16,013 nt of DNA from Phoronis pallida (lineage: Eukaryota; Phoronida; Phoronidae), in assembly GCA_028565715.1 (NCBI GenBank), contig JAOXYC010238681.1, positions 1 to 16,013 of the forward strand, in the 5' to 3' direction. Every line of letters begins with the position of its first letter. Within the stretch, counting starts at the first letter, position 1. Positions 1 to 9,359 of this stretch are shown here, piece by piece. The position numbers and the translations under genes were made by a program. The notes under the pieces are model-generated. The model searched no databases. It was not told the origin of the DNA and saw only the letters and a list, made by a program, of their open reading frames with translations.

Positions 1-1120
1 GCTCACGCCACGGAAACCGGGATAGCATCCGGCCTTATGAGCCTAAAGGCTCCCGAAGGATTTAGTTTTTTAGTTTAGTTCCAATACTGGGTCCATTGCC
101 ATTTGTTTGCAACCTTAGTTGCATGACATCTAAAAATAGGTTGCTAAAATCTCCTTTCTCTTCAATTAATGTGACAAGACGTCTGCTTGTAGTGTTTAAA
201 TGTTGGTAAGGGGTCGAATGACTCCAAGTATGCTAAATGGATAATTTTCATAATCAAAAAATGGTAATGTCAAGCGTACCTGACTTTTTTCAAAACTTTC
301 GTTGAAGCATGAAGCCATTGAGGCTATTTACATTGTTTTTCTCTAGACAAAAGTTTTAAACAAATTCTTCAAAACATTTTTGCACTTAACATTGTTTGGA
401 ATTGCTCTAGTTCTTGAAGAGGTGCCATAATTAACAATGAGTCATTTGAGTTGAAAAGTTCAGTATTTGGTAGAAAAAGGCTAGGAAATTATATTGTTTA
501 CATGTCAGAACAAACTTAATTTGTAGTTTGAGACTGAAGGAACAATAGTTTTAAAAACAAAAACAAGTAAGTCAAGTTTGTATTGCACCATCTATAACAC
601 CAGCACGGCCCTGAGTTTTAAAAGCCAAGTAGGGGTAGAACAAGATTCATTGGCCCCCAGATTGTTGTAGTGTAATAACTCTTGTTTTGTGAGACTGGGA
701 GATCACCCGTGATTAATTTTGATCATCAATCAAACAAATGCTAATTAAATGTTGATAGACAAGTGGTTTATCAGATTTAGTTGCCATTAGATGCTAGAAA
801 AAAACTTCAAATGTTTGGGTTATGATACAACCCTACATTACTGAGAAACATCATTTTCCCTCAATTATCACCGAGCAGGGTTATGGAGCTTTGGTTCAGA
901 CAGTTTTTCAAATTGAAAAAATCGAATAAAATGCTTCTGCAGCCACAAAGTGACTGATTGGGCTCAATTATGAAAACATTGCACAACATTGACAATGATT
1001 TTGAAGGTTTAACGTGGATTAACCCAAATGCCTCCATTTCCTGGGTGACTGTTTGTGTTACAATATATTACCATGAATTCTGTCTTTTAAAAGATTTTTA
1101 ATTGAATTTGTCTGTTCCAG
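1..1120. other. Upstream intron or 5' flank of the Ig-domain gene
   Basis: No coding exon is recognisable here. The stretch is AT-rich and ends in a good acceptor (tctgttccag at 1111-1120). Positions 1 to about 63 are more GC-rich than the rest (cacggaaaccgggatagc, then ggccttatgagcc) and are followed by TTTAG-rich sequence. That resembles the end of a dispersed SINE-like repeat cut by the window edge, but I cannot assign a family. Confidence 0.5.
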
Positions 1121-1429
1121 GTATGGCTGCTCCCAAGGGTAGTGCACCCAAGTTCACAACAAAACCAAGCATTCGACAAGAACCGGGAAATAAAATCTTA
1201 TTCGAATGTCGTCTAACGGCCGATCCAGCTCCGCAGGTCACATGGTACAAAAGTGGCGAGGTGATTAAGAGCGGAGGCAGATATGCACTGTCCATGGACC
1301 AACAGGGGGCAGAATATGTCTTAAAATGTCAGATTTCGGAAATAGCTGCTAGTGATGGCGGAGATTACAAAGTAACGGCCAAAAATAGTTTCGGAGAGTC
1401 CAATGCTAACATTGCTCTTAATTTTGAAG
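1121..1429 (+). CDS. I-set immunoglobulin domain exon of a twitchin/titin-like muscle protein
   Basis: One exon encodes a complete intracellular-type I-set Ig domain. Counting the ATG at 1123 as residue 1, the domain starts near APKF (8-11). It has the B-strand Cys29, the core Trp41 (VTWYK) and the F-strand DGGDYKV motif with Asp78, Gly80 and Tyr82, and it ends in GESNANIALNF. The usual F-strand cysteine is Val84, as is common in sarcomeric Ig domains that form no disulfide. The KPSIRQ start and the ESNANI..NF end are typical of twitchin Ig repeats. The acceptor is ttccag|GT and the donor is GAAG|gtgagt. Both flanking introns are phase 1, so the exon is a symmetrical 103-codon module. ATG 1123 could be the true start (MAAPKGSAPKF) after a 5'UTR exon, or the exon could be internal with a preceding G codon. 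Such proteins act as elastic scaffolds in muscle thick filaments; that role is inferred from the family. Confidence 0.85.
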
Positions 1430-4400
1430 GTGAGTTCACAGATTCTTATTTTCACCTTTTTAACACAGTTTTTCTTTTACTCTTCAGTTATGTCAAATTT
1501 TTGCTTCAAAGACAAAATTTCAGCAAAAAAAATCAGCAAATATTTAACTCAGTTTCTTTGTGCAACTCAATCAAGTGTTGTTGGAAACCCTTGTCCCAAA
1601 ATTTGCCTAAGATATTATGTTGGTAAAAGTTCAATGACATTTCTGCAACCTTACTGCAGTTCTGCTGATAAAATTAGGCTATGAAATGCATAGCTCAAAT
1701 TCAATATTACAAAATAACATCTTGTACCTGGACTGATGTAAATAAACACTGCAAGGATACCCCATTCAAGGGTTTATTTACCCTCATGTATCATAAGCCG
1801 GATCAAGTGGTTCAAGAAGAATATTCACATTCAAACTTGAAACCCCCCTGACATCTAGAATTGTCACCAACGTTTATCCTTTAGCAAGATTTAGCAAAAT
1901 CAAGGGTATTTCTTGAGATCCAAAGCTGCAAAGCTTGATGATGTTGAGTATGGGATTTTCTCTGAGCATTTCAAATGCTTCTCTTATTGTTAGAGATGGT
2001 TCAATCTTTGTATTTGTTCTGAGTAAATGATGAGATATTGGTTAAAGTTTAGTTGTGATTTGTTGAGTCGTAAAGTTAGAGATGTATGGTCTGGCTATGG
2101 ATTTGAGGGGCTATAGCCCGGGTTACACTAACAGTGAGTTCTTTTTAGGCAGATTTTTAGAAGTTTTAACTTAAAAGCAACCAGTATTGTGGCATTCTTA
2201 AACTGTTATGGATGGCAACGTTTGATTGCTATTGTGACAATTACCAGCTGAGCAAAAACACAAGAAAAACTGCCTGAAACTCGAAAAAAGTAAGATCAGT
2301 TGTGTTTTCAATAACACTTGTTTAAACGAAGGACTGCTGCCAAATTACACAAACTTTCTTAAACAGTGTTAATATTTGCACTTAACTGTCTGTTTTCACC
2401 AACTTATTGGAAACATCTCATCTTTGAAAGGTGACAGTTCTTTCAACATGTAATTAGTTTGTATGGATGTAGGTCTAATGTTACAACTATATTTTTGAAC
2501 ACCTTGTCAGTTCCTTCCATTAAATCTTGAGTAAGATAATCCAGCCAGTGTTAAAGGTAAATGACTGGTGAAGTAAACAGGACATTGACTCTGGTCTTAG
2601 GACAACATTCCATCACTTGCTACATTGGAGGTTACCATGGTAACATCCAAGGTGTATATAGTCTAATATGTCAGCTGGTCAAGTGTAAAGGTCAAAGTGA
2701 TGGTCATCATTATGTCCCCTCTGGCAGCATTCCATACAGGACATCAAACTGTGTGATCCACCATCTGTGCAAACAATTACTAAGATGGTCTGGTACATGT
2801 TGGAGTCTGGTCAACATCTGCCACAGTCATCAACACCACACCCCATACTGTGCACTGTCACAATATTATACAAGCATTCCACTTATGAAATAGAGCCTAG
2901 ATTAATGCCTTCATGCAGTGTTGTTGATTTCATAATGTTTATTATAATTATGACATCTCTGCGGTTTAGTTCTGTTGATCACTTCTTAAGATGGCATTCG
3001 TTAGTAATTTTTGTCTGTAAATTAGTTTAGTTTGAGGTCAAATATTTTATGGGTTGTTTATTTTTGACATCTTTTTACTAGATTTTATTACCAAGTTTGC
3101 TTGACAAAGCATCACACAGAACAAATTAAAGACAAGTTATCTTTTACAAAAAAAGTCATGTAGTCAAGCTTTCGAACAAACTATCGGGTGGTCCAAAAAA
3201 AAACGTCCCCAACTTCAACATATCTTCTAAACTGAACTTTCCAAAATGTTGAAAATTTATCCTTATAAGCACACTCATATTACTAATGAGTAGCCCAAAT
3301 TTCAAAACAATTTGTTATTATTTGTTGACACGGCAAGGAAAACAAAATTAGTAGTCGAAATTTTACGTTCCGGAGTTATTTTGTTTGCTTGTACATGTAT
3401 GTTTTGTTCGCTTGTATCTCCTGAGCTATTTATTACAATGCGCTTAAAATTTAGGTACCTTTGCACATCCACATTTTGTGTTTTTGCTGCAAATTTCATA
3501 AAAATCCATTGAACAGTGTTTATGGTACATTAAAATCAATGTGCCTTGTCAGAATGAACTTTCGTCACTTCTCGCATCGAACGCCATTATTTGACGTAAA
3601 TAAAGCATTTATTCCGATTTTGATTTTGCTGCCTAGTCAACAGCTGTTAGTGTATTGTATTAAAATTTTTGCCACTAATTACCAACATCATGATGCAAAT
3701 CAGGAAGAATTTTCAAAGTTTCAAAAAGTACAGTTTAGGAGATATGAGACGATAAATTTAGGGACGTTTTTTTTTGGGCCACCCGATATAAAAATGAGTC
3801 ATTCATTGCTTCTGGTCACTGAAAACCATTATTCTTTGGTAAAAAATAAAACTGTCTTTGAATTCTCATATATCTGTTTTTAGACAAGCTGTTGATAAGA
3901 GATGTACTTGACCAGAGAATAAGGGCAATTTTACTCTTTTTGATGTCTTCTTTCCGATGTGTTGTTTTTTTGTCAATGATTTGACATTTATCTGTAACAG
4001 GTGACATTCTTAGCCTAGTTTTTAAATGTCAATATTCAAGAGGTATGCATGAAGTGGTACATGTTATCTTTGATCCCATTTACTTTTATAAATTTTAATG
4101 AAAGGGACTCGCATTCTACTTTGTCACATTTGCTAATTGTGACTAGATTTTATGAAAACTATTTCTAGAGATACTTTATGGCTAAACATTTCTTTTTCTT
4201 TTATATTCATCATTACATTTTTGTTTTGAGGATGTTGTAAAAATATAGGAATGGGTTTATTTTCATTTGGAGCCATGAAACAAATAACAAGAACCATATA
4301 CCAGCAAATGTCCAATAGTAATGACTGCAATTTGTGTTCTTGAGCTTTTACAATTCTCACTTGATTTTTACAATGTGGGACATTTGATATGCAATGTTGA

Positions 4401-4708
4401 GTTGTGAGTCTGAAGCATTTGGTTTATTTATTTATTTCGAGGATTGGATTTCAAATAAAAACACATTCTTTCTAGGTAGCTATAAGCTTTTCCAAGTCAA
4501 CTGCAACTTTCTTATTATGTTTAAATCCAACAATTTTGATGTAGATGAACAAGATGATATTTTATGTCTGATGAGTTTTTGACTGTGCCTTAAAAAGCCT
4601 TCAATATACATTGAGCCTGAGTGGCAATTTGTTCTGATAATCAATTATTATTATTATTATTCTAAAAAAATTGTACCGAGATTTCATTTTCCGTATTTTC
4701 TCTTTCAG
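1430..4708 (+). other. Intron of the Ig-domain gene
   Basis: This 3.3-kb intron runs from gtgagt to ctctttcag. It holds the Tc1/mariner-type element at 3184-3786, perfect short palindromes at 2108-2119 (GGGCTATAGCCC) and 2631-2644 (GTTACCATGGTAAC), and a short TTA repeat near 4645-4662. Long reading frames at 2561-2893 and 3461-3883 show no protein motif. If the intron is retained, the Ig frame continues to a stop at 1624-1626. Confidence 0.6.
3184..3786. mobile_element. Non-autonomous Tc1/mariner-type element (TA target site)
   Basis: The left end begins TCGGGTGGTCC, then nine A's and CGTCCC. The right end is its inverse with one difference (TCGGGTGGCCC, nine A's, CGTCCC). Similarity continues inward to about 60 bp (left ATATCTTCTAAACTG, right ATATCTCCTAAACTG). 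Both sides are flanked by TA (3182-3183 and 3787-3788), the target duplication of Tc1/mariner elements. The 603-bp interior has no transposase-like frame with recognisable catalytic residues, so the element depends on a transposase encoded elsewhere. It lies in the Ig-gene intron. Confidence 0.8.
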
Positions 4709-4727
4709 GTGCCGCGACCCAGAAAAA
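4709..4727 (+). CDS. 19-nt microexon of the Ig-domain gene
   Basis: A strong acceptor (ttttctctttcag) and a perfect donor (gtaagt at 4728) enclose 19 nt. Entering in phase 1 from the Ig exon, it reads G-A-A-T-Q-K and leaves in phase 2. The frame stays open and joins the probable terminal exon at 7929. It would add a short polar linker after the Ig domain. A microexon this small is often alternatively spliced; skipping it would change the frame, because 19 is not a multiple of 3. The assignment rests on splice signals and phase only. Confidence 0.6.
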
Positions 4728-6289
4728 GTAAGTACATGTTTTTTGATTAAAAATAGTTTTTGCAAGTGAATTGGACGTCTATGACCATAAATTCTTTTAA
4801 GTTTCTGAATTTTAATCCTAAAATAGCCCAGCTAAGTGTCTATGATTACACTGCAATAAATATCCCAGGGCAGATCATTAAATCATTTTGGAAATTACCT
4901 CCAGAATTTGTTTTTTTGTAAATTGCTAGTGGCCTGAGGGATTAGATTTACTCAAGCCATTACTGGCTGAAACCAAGCACTGAAAATGTTTATTTGACAT
5001 TTGGTAAAACCTTATTTTTACATTCTAGAGCAGGATTTAATTTTTTAATTAAATTCAGTTTAATTAAGGTGAACAAAATACATGCGAAGTGGATATGTAC
5101 TCTTAATGTTAAGTGGCAGTTCTCATTGGAAATTATGGTTTAGACGTTTGCATCTGGTAAAATGTTTTTAAAAATGTTCACCAAATTATTTTTAGAAAGA
5201 TTTAAATTGAGTTAGTTACAGGCAAAGTCAAACATTTTAAAATAAAAAAAATAAATATTCAAAATAAAGTTGTTAAAAAATTATTTTCCCTTGCTTGTAA
5301 AAACAAAAGTTGCTTTTGTTTAATTTTAAAAACACTATTTCCACTGACCTCTGTGATAGATCTTAATTGATTAATTAATTAGTATGGTCAATTAGACATT
5401 GATACTGGAATCTGGAGGTCATTGCTCTCTGTGGTAACTATGTGTGATGTCAGATTTAGCTGGTCTGCATCAAAGTACCTTGTATAACTAATAAGAAACT
5501 AACTTGAAGTACACATATGTTATCAATTTTTCCCAAAAGAAGCCAGTAAAATGAGTTGATCTATGCAACTTCAATTTTCAAAGCTATGATTAAAGTAGAG
5601 CGATTCAAACCCAAAGTCATCATTTGCTAGCAAATGTTACCATTACACAAGATATTTTGAAAACTGATATCTGTGATCAGCTCAAGTGCAATGTTTCAAA
5701 TTGACCCAAGCATATGAAGGTAGCCACTAGCAAAGCGTTCTTGCAATGGACTGATTAAAAATAAGAAACATTGGGTTTTACATGGGGTGAAAGATTTTTT
5801 TGCTCAAAATTGTGAGGTTTGATGTACCTGTTGGGGTTCACTTTTCATGAATTTATTTTGCAGTTTAAGCAAACATTCAAATTTTCTATGCATTATCTCT
5901 GTTGAATATTTCAATTTGAAACAACAAGTTTTCAATCAAAGGAATTCATCTGTAAATTGTAAAGCTGCATCAAAACCTCAAAACTCATAGAAACATAGAG
6001 TACAGCTGAAATGTATAAAAAACACGTAGAAAGCTCAAAACAATCCTGAACGTTAAAAAGCACATAACAGCAATACACAGCTGAATGCCATTGGCGTGTG
6101 TGATCATAGCCAAACTTGGTTAGGAATCAGGATGGTGAAACTCTAGACCAGATGTGTTTCACATCTCTAGCTCTGTAAAGTGTAGCCTTGTTTATGACTT
6201 GCTATATATCTCAGATGTGTATCTACATACAAAATGATATTCATCATGTTGTATATTTAAACCCTGGGATTGGGAAACTGTTAGCTATG

Positions 6290-6364
6290 ACTGGAATAGA
6301 TTTAGTGGGCTTAACAAAGTGGCCAGGTATCACTGGAATAGATTTAGTGGGCTTACAAAGTGGC
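6290..6364. repeat. Two-copy tandem repeat, 42-bp period
   Basis: ACTGGAATAGATTTAGTGGG starts at 6290 and again at 6332. Each copy continues to CTTA, an optional extra A, then CAAAGTGGC. The second copy lacks the last few bases of the unit. It is a local duplication inside the intron. Confidence 0.85.
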
Positions 6365-7355
6365 TGTATGAACCTTTTGGGGGATTGAGGGGTGTTTACA
6401 AGTAAATAAATGTTATACGGGCAATATTATTCTATTAATGACATGTGTTCTATAATTTCACAAAAATTCAACTCCCACTCAATCTGAAAAATATTCCCCA
6501 TTAATCAACCTTGGATATTTTAATATCCCTGGCTAAAACTAGTATAGCCGTTGTAATGGATTTTAAACAAATATAGTTTTGCGGAATTCTAGCAAATGAT
6601 GGCAACTGGTTATTAATTGTGAAAGGCCAACAATTTCAGGAATTATAATTTTATCTTATATTCCTATGAATAAGTTATTTTCAAAAGACAAATACTTAGA
6701 ACTGAACTACCAAGTACCAAGGTCTCCATTAGCTTTTTAATTAAAAATGCATTATAGCTGTTTATTTTATGACTGAAACACAGTCATTCACACATGAACA
6801 TCATGGCATGCAGAAAAGTTGCCCAGTGAATGTTGCTTAATTTTCCGTAATCACGATTTCTTTCTAGTTCATGTATACTAACATGTATGATGCAGTTATT
6901 TGGGTGAAACATGCATACTGCATAGTTACTCTTGTAGCCTAATTACTACGCTGGTATCTAGTGGGTGATGGTACAAACATTGATTTAATTAGTTTATGTT
7001 GCATTCTGCAAACGATCAGCAACTTCATGCTCGACATCCATTCTCTCGCAACCTCATTGACTTCTTATATCTCGCAATTTAAACAGTCCAGTTTTAAATT
7101 CAGTTTCAATATGATATATTTTACAAAGGAAAAGGCATGGACATTTTTGTTCTGGTAACATCTTAATTAGGTGACCTGCATTTTGAATGAAAATTTTGAG
7201 CACCAAAATGGGAAGTAGCTAAATCGTTCCTTGCTGTCTACTCTCAAATTCAGATTCACTTTGGGTTTTTTTTATACAAAAATCAACATGACGAAAATTA
7301 TTAAAAAATACCATCACATGAGTTATTTCAAATTTCTTACATGTTACTAAACATT

Positions 7356-7631
7356 GATAGTTAGAATTTATAATTCTGTTCACTGGACTCTCTCAACAAA
7401 CAAGGAGGAGTAAGATTTAGACTTTCCAATTCCTGGACCAGAATTATACACAGAATCTCAAATTCTACCAACAGAGGTCACTCTCAACCGACATCTCAGC
7501 AGTGACGTCACTCCCGTTTCCAGCCAATTCACTACACAAACCCTAGTCAAAGATCACAGACGTGTCCGCAACGTCGGGAAAGAAATTTAACTCGGTGAAT
7601 CCAGTGAACAGAATTATAAATTCTAACTATC
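7356..7631. mobile_element. 276-bp MITE with long perfect terminal inverted repeats
   Basis: The left end GATAGTTAGAATTTATAATT (continuing to CTGGA at 7387) is repeated exactly in inverse at 7600-7631, giving 32-bp perfect arms, or 33 counting the outer T/A pair. Direct ATT triplets flank both sides (7353-7355 and 7632-7634), consistent with a 3-bp target duplication as in PIF/Harbinger or CACTA-type elements. The interior is less AT-rich than the flanks, has no coding capacity, and contains the palindrome AGTGACGTCACT at 7501-7512. The identical arms suggest recent insertion or a conserved family. The superfamily is unresolved. Confidence 0.8.
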
Positions 7632-7928
7632 ATTATTCAGTGGTTTAGGTTTCAATTAACGCAAGTCCATGGGAATCGCAAAAAAAGGAGTTCAGCATCT
7701 ATACTGCCTTTAAACAGGGTATTTGTTTTAACGCATAAATATATGGGCTATGCGATTACAGTATGGATAATAAGCAAATCTTATTTAATAATGCTTCATG
7801 TTAGAATTACTTTTAAGAACAGGAAAATGGAAGTATCGGAATAGGGTTGTTTAGTCATTGACATGTTGAAGTAGCTTTAAACTTTACTTATAAGGAGCCT
7901 GTATTACATTTATAATGCTTTGTTTCAG

Positions 7929-8320
7929 TGTCTCAACTAGATAAAGCTGCAGGATATACGGAAACCACAAGTAACAGTGTGTGTACACAGTATACAACTG
8001 CCAACTGTACTGTTTACTGAGACAAGACTGTGCATTACAAACAACTGAGGATCTGTAATGTGTATACGACAACTTACAATATCGTTTACTGAAAACAATC
8101 CTATTTGATGAAGAGTACCGATGTTAATTGTTCAAGGTGTACAGGCACATTCTTTATTTTAACGCACAAATTAAATTTTATTCCCTTATAAAGTAAATCT
8201 TTGTAAAAGAATAAAGAAGTTATAATTCCATTATTTTCAGTTTCTCTGTAAGTTATTCATCTCTCACCATCAGATGTCAGCTCTGTGTATTAAATAAAGT
8301 TTTCTGTAATAAAGGGTTAA
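7929..8320 (+). CDS. Probable terminal exon and 3'UTR of the Ig-domain gene
   Basis: The acceptor gctttgtttcag at 7917-7928 is followed by T, which completes the split codon from the microexon. The frame then reads V-S-T-R and stops at TAA 7942-7944, so only 16 nt are coding. The rest is 3'UTR, with AATAAA at 8210-8215, 8293-8298 and 8308-8313. The last two are the likely poly(A) signals, so the end is approximate. If ATG 1123 is the start, the whole protein is 113 residues: one Ig domain and a short tail, similar in layout to telokin. If not, this is the C-terminus of a larger protein. Support is splice signal, phase, stop and poly(A) sites only. Confidence 0.5.
8293..8313 (+). terminator. 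Poly(A) signals of the plus-strand gene
   Basis: Two AATAAA hexamers lie at 8293-8298 and 8308-8313, followed by T/G-rich sequence near 8330-8365. They fit cleavage at about 8320-8330. Confidence 0.55.
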
Positions 8321-8970
8321 AATTATTTTCAACTGGTCTTTTCATAAAAACGTTTATGGTTGAAATACAAGTGAGAACGAGAATGTGTGTAATTCTAATC
8401 CCCACAATAACCTCTCACAGGCATAACATGACCCAAGATTTTCAAACTTGACCTAGCCAAGATTAATTCCAATGGTATCACTCACTTTGAGAAAACTTCG
8501 CTTATGACAGACCTCTTTTACAGTGTGATTGGTTAAACGTGTACATCGCTACTTATGAATGTAGAGTTATCAATTATTGAAATACAACGTTTTCATCCGT
8601 TTCTTTTACACCATTGGATCATTTTTCGTTGCCAATTGTGTTGCTATCTTCATTCTTTATTGAAAACACAAAGTTAATATGTTACAGTTGACCTCAGTTA
8701 TCTTGACGCTCCGTCAAGGTATTTCATCAAGTCACATAGGCCGCATGTATAGCGATTTCCAGAAGCGAAGGTAGTTATTCGTTCAGATGAATGTAAAGAT
8801 GTAATTTGTAACAACAATTTCAACGCAATTGGTCTCATTCAATAGTTGATAATTTCCCATTCATAAGTAGCTATGGAGAATCAAATGTAGGAAAGTTTGA
8901 ACTTCCATGACATTCTAATAAATCAAGTTTTTTTACTTGCAAAATGACAATTCCTATTTTTCTTAATATC
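8321..8970. other. Convergent intergenic spacer
   Basis: This lies between the 3' ends of the plus-strand Ig-domain gene and the minus-strand SARNP gene. I see no exon, RNA gene or clear repeat. Confidence 0.5.
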
Positions 8971-8976
8971 TTTATT
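8971..8976 (-). terminator. SARNP: Candidate poly(A) signal of SARNP
   Basis: On the minus strand AATAAA (tttatt on plus) lies 342 bp past the stop codon. That gives a 3'UTR of roughly 340-370 nt (about 9317 to 8950), which is AT-rich and otherwise featureless. Confidence 0.45.
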
Positions 8977-9317
8977 TTTGCTTATTTACAAAAAAACATA
9001 CCACACCTTACAAAAGTCCTATAAATACACTTCCACCCCATTCCCTTAAGCTGTCTTCTCGCTTTTTTTTGAATTACCTGATGTAGTCATATTTAAGCTC
9101 ATGAGACGAACACAAGATACAGGTAAATAATTCCATCCAAAAAAATTAGGAGACTTCTCAGAGGAAATATGAACTCCATGATTCACATGAGTATCCAACA
9201 CATATTCAGTCAGATTTCAAGAAGGTAATCTTAAAACTTCTTTGTGGGTTGAATTCACCATGTAATAAGTCTTGCTATAAAATGTTTTTTTATATGTACA
9301 GATGAGGTACTATGGTG

Positions 9318-9359
9318 CTATGACAGTCCAAATCGTTCAGCTCTTTTTCTTTTCTTTTC
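9318..9359 (-). CDS. SARNP: SARNP exon 9 (terminal coding exon)
   Basis: The acceptor cccttttag is followed by 13 codons (EKKRKRAERFGLS) and TAG at 9320-9318. This is the most conserved SARNP signature, the C-terminal basic RxxRF motif. Confidence 0.92.
   Translation of the reverse strand, partial: EKKRKRAERFGLS

Larger units (their letters stand above)
4728..7928 (+). other. Last intron of the Ig-domain gene
   Basis: This is a 3.2-kb AT-rich intron with no recognisable coding exon. It contains the 42-bp tandem duplication at 6290-6364 and the MITE at 7356-7631. The rest, including 4728-6289 and 6365-7355, shows nothing I can name. Confidence 0.5.

Noticed and set aside
2561-2893. 110-residue frame on plus in the Ig-gene intron
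   Set aside because: No recognisable domain, scattered Cys/His, no splice signals matching neighbours. It overlaps another frame of equal quality, so it is a chance frame.
3461-3883. 140-residue frame overlapping the mariner-type element, considered as a transposase
   Set aside because: It runs past the element's right end and shows no helix-turn-helix or DDE-type catalytic pattern.
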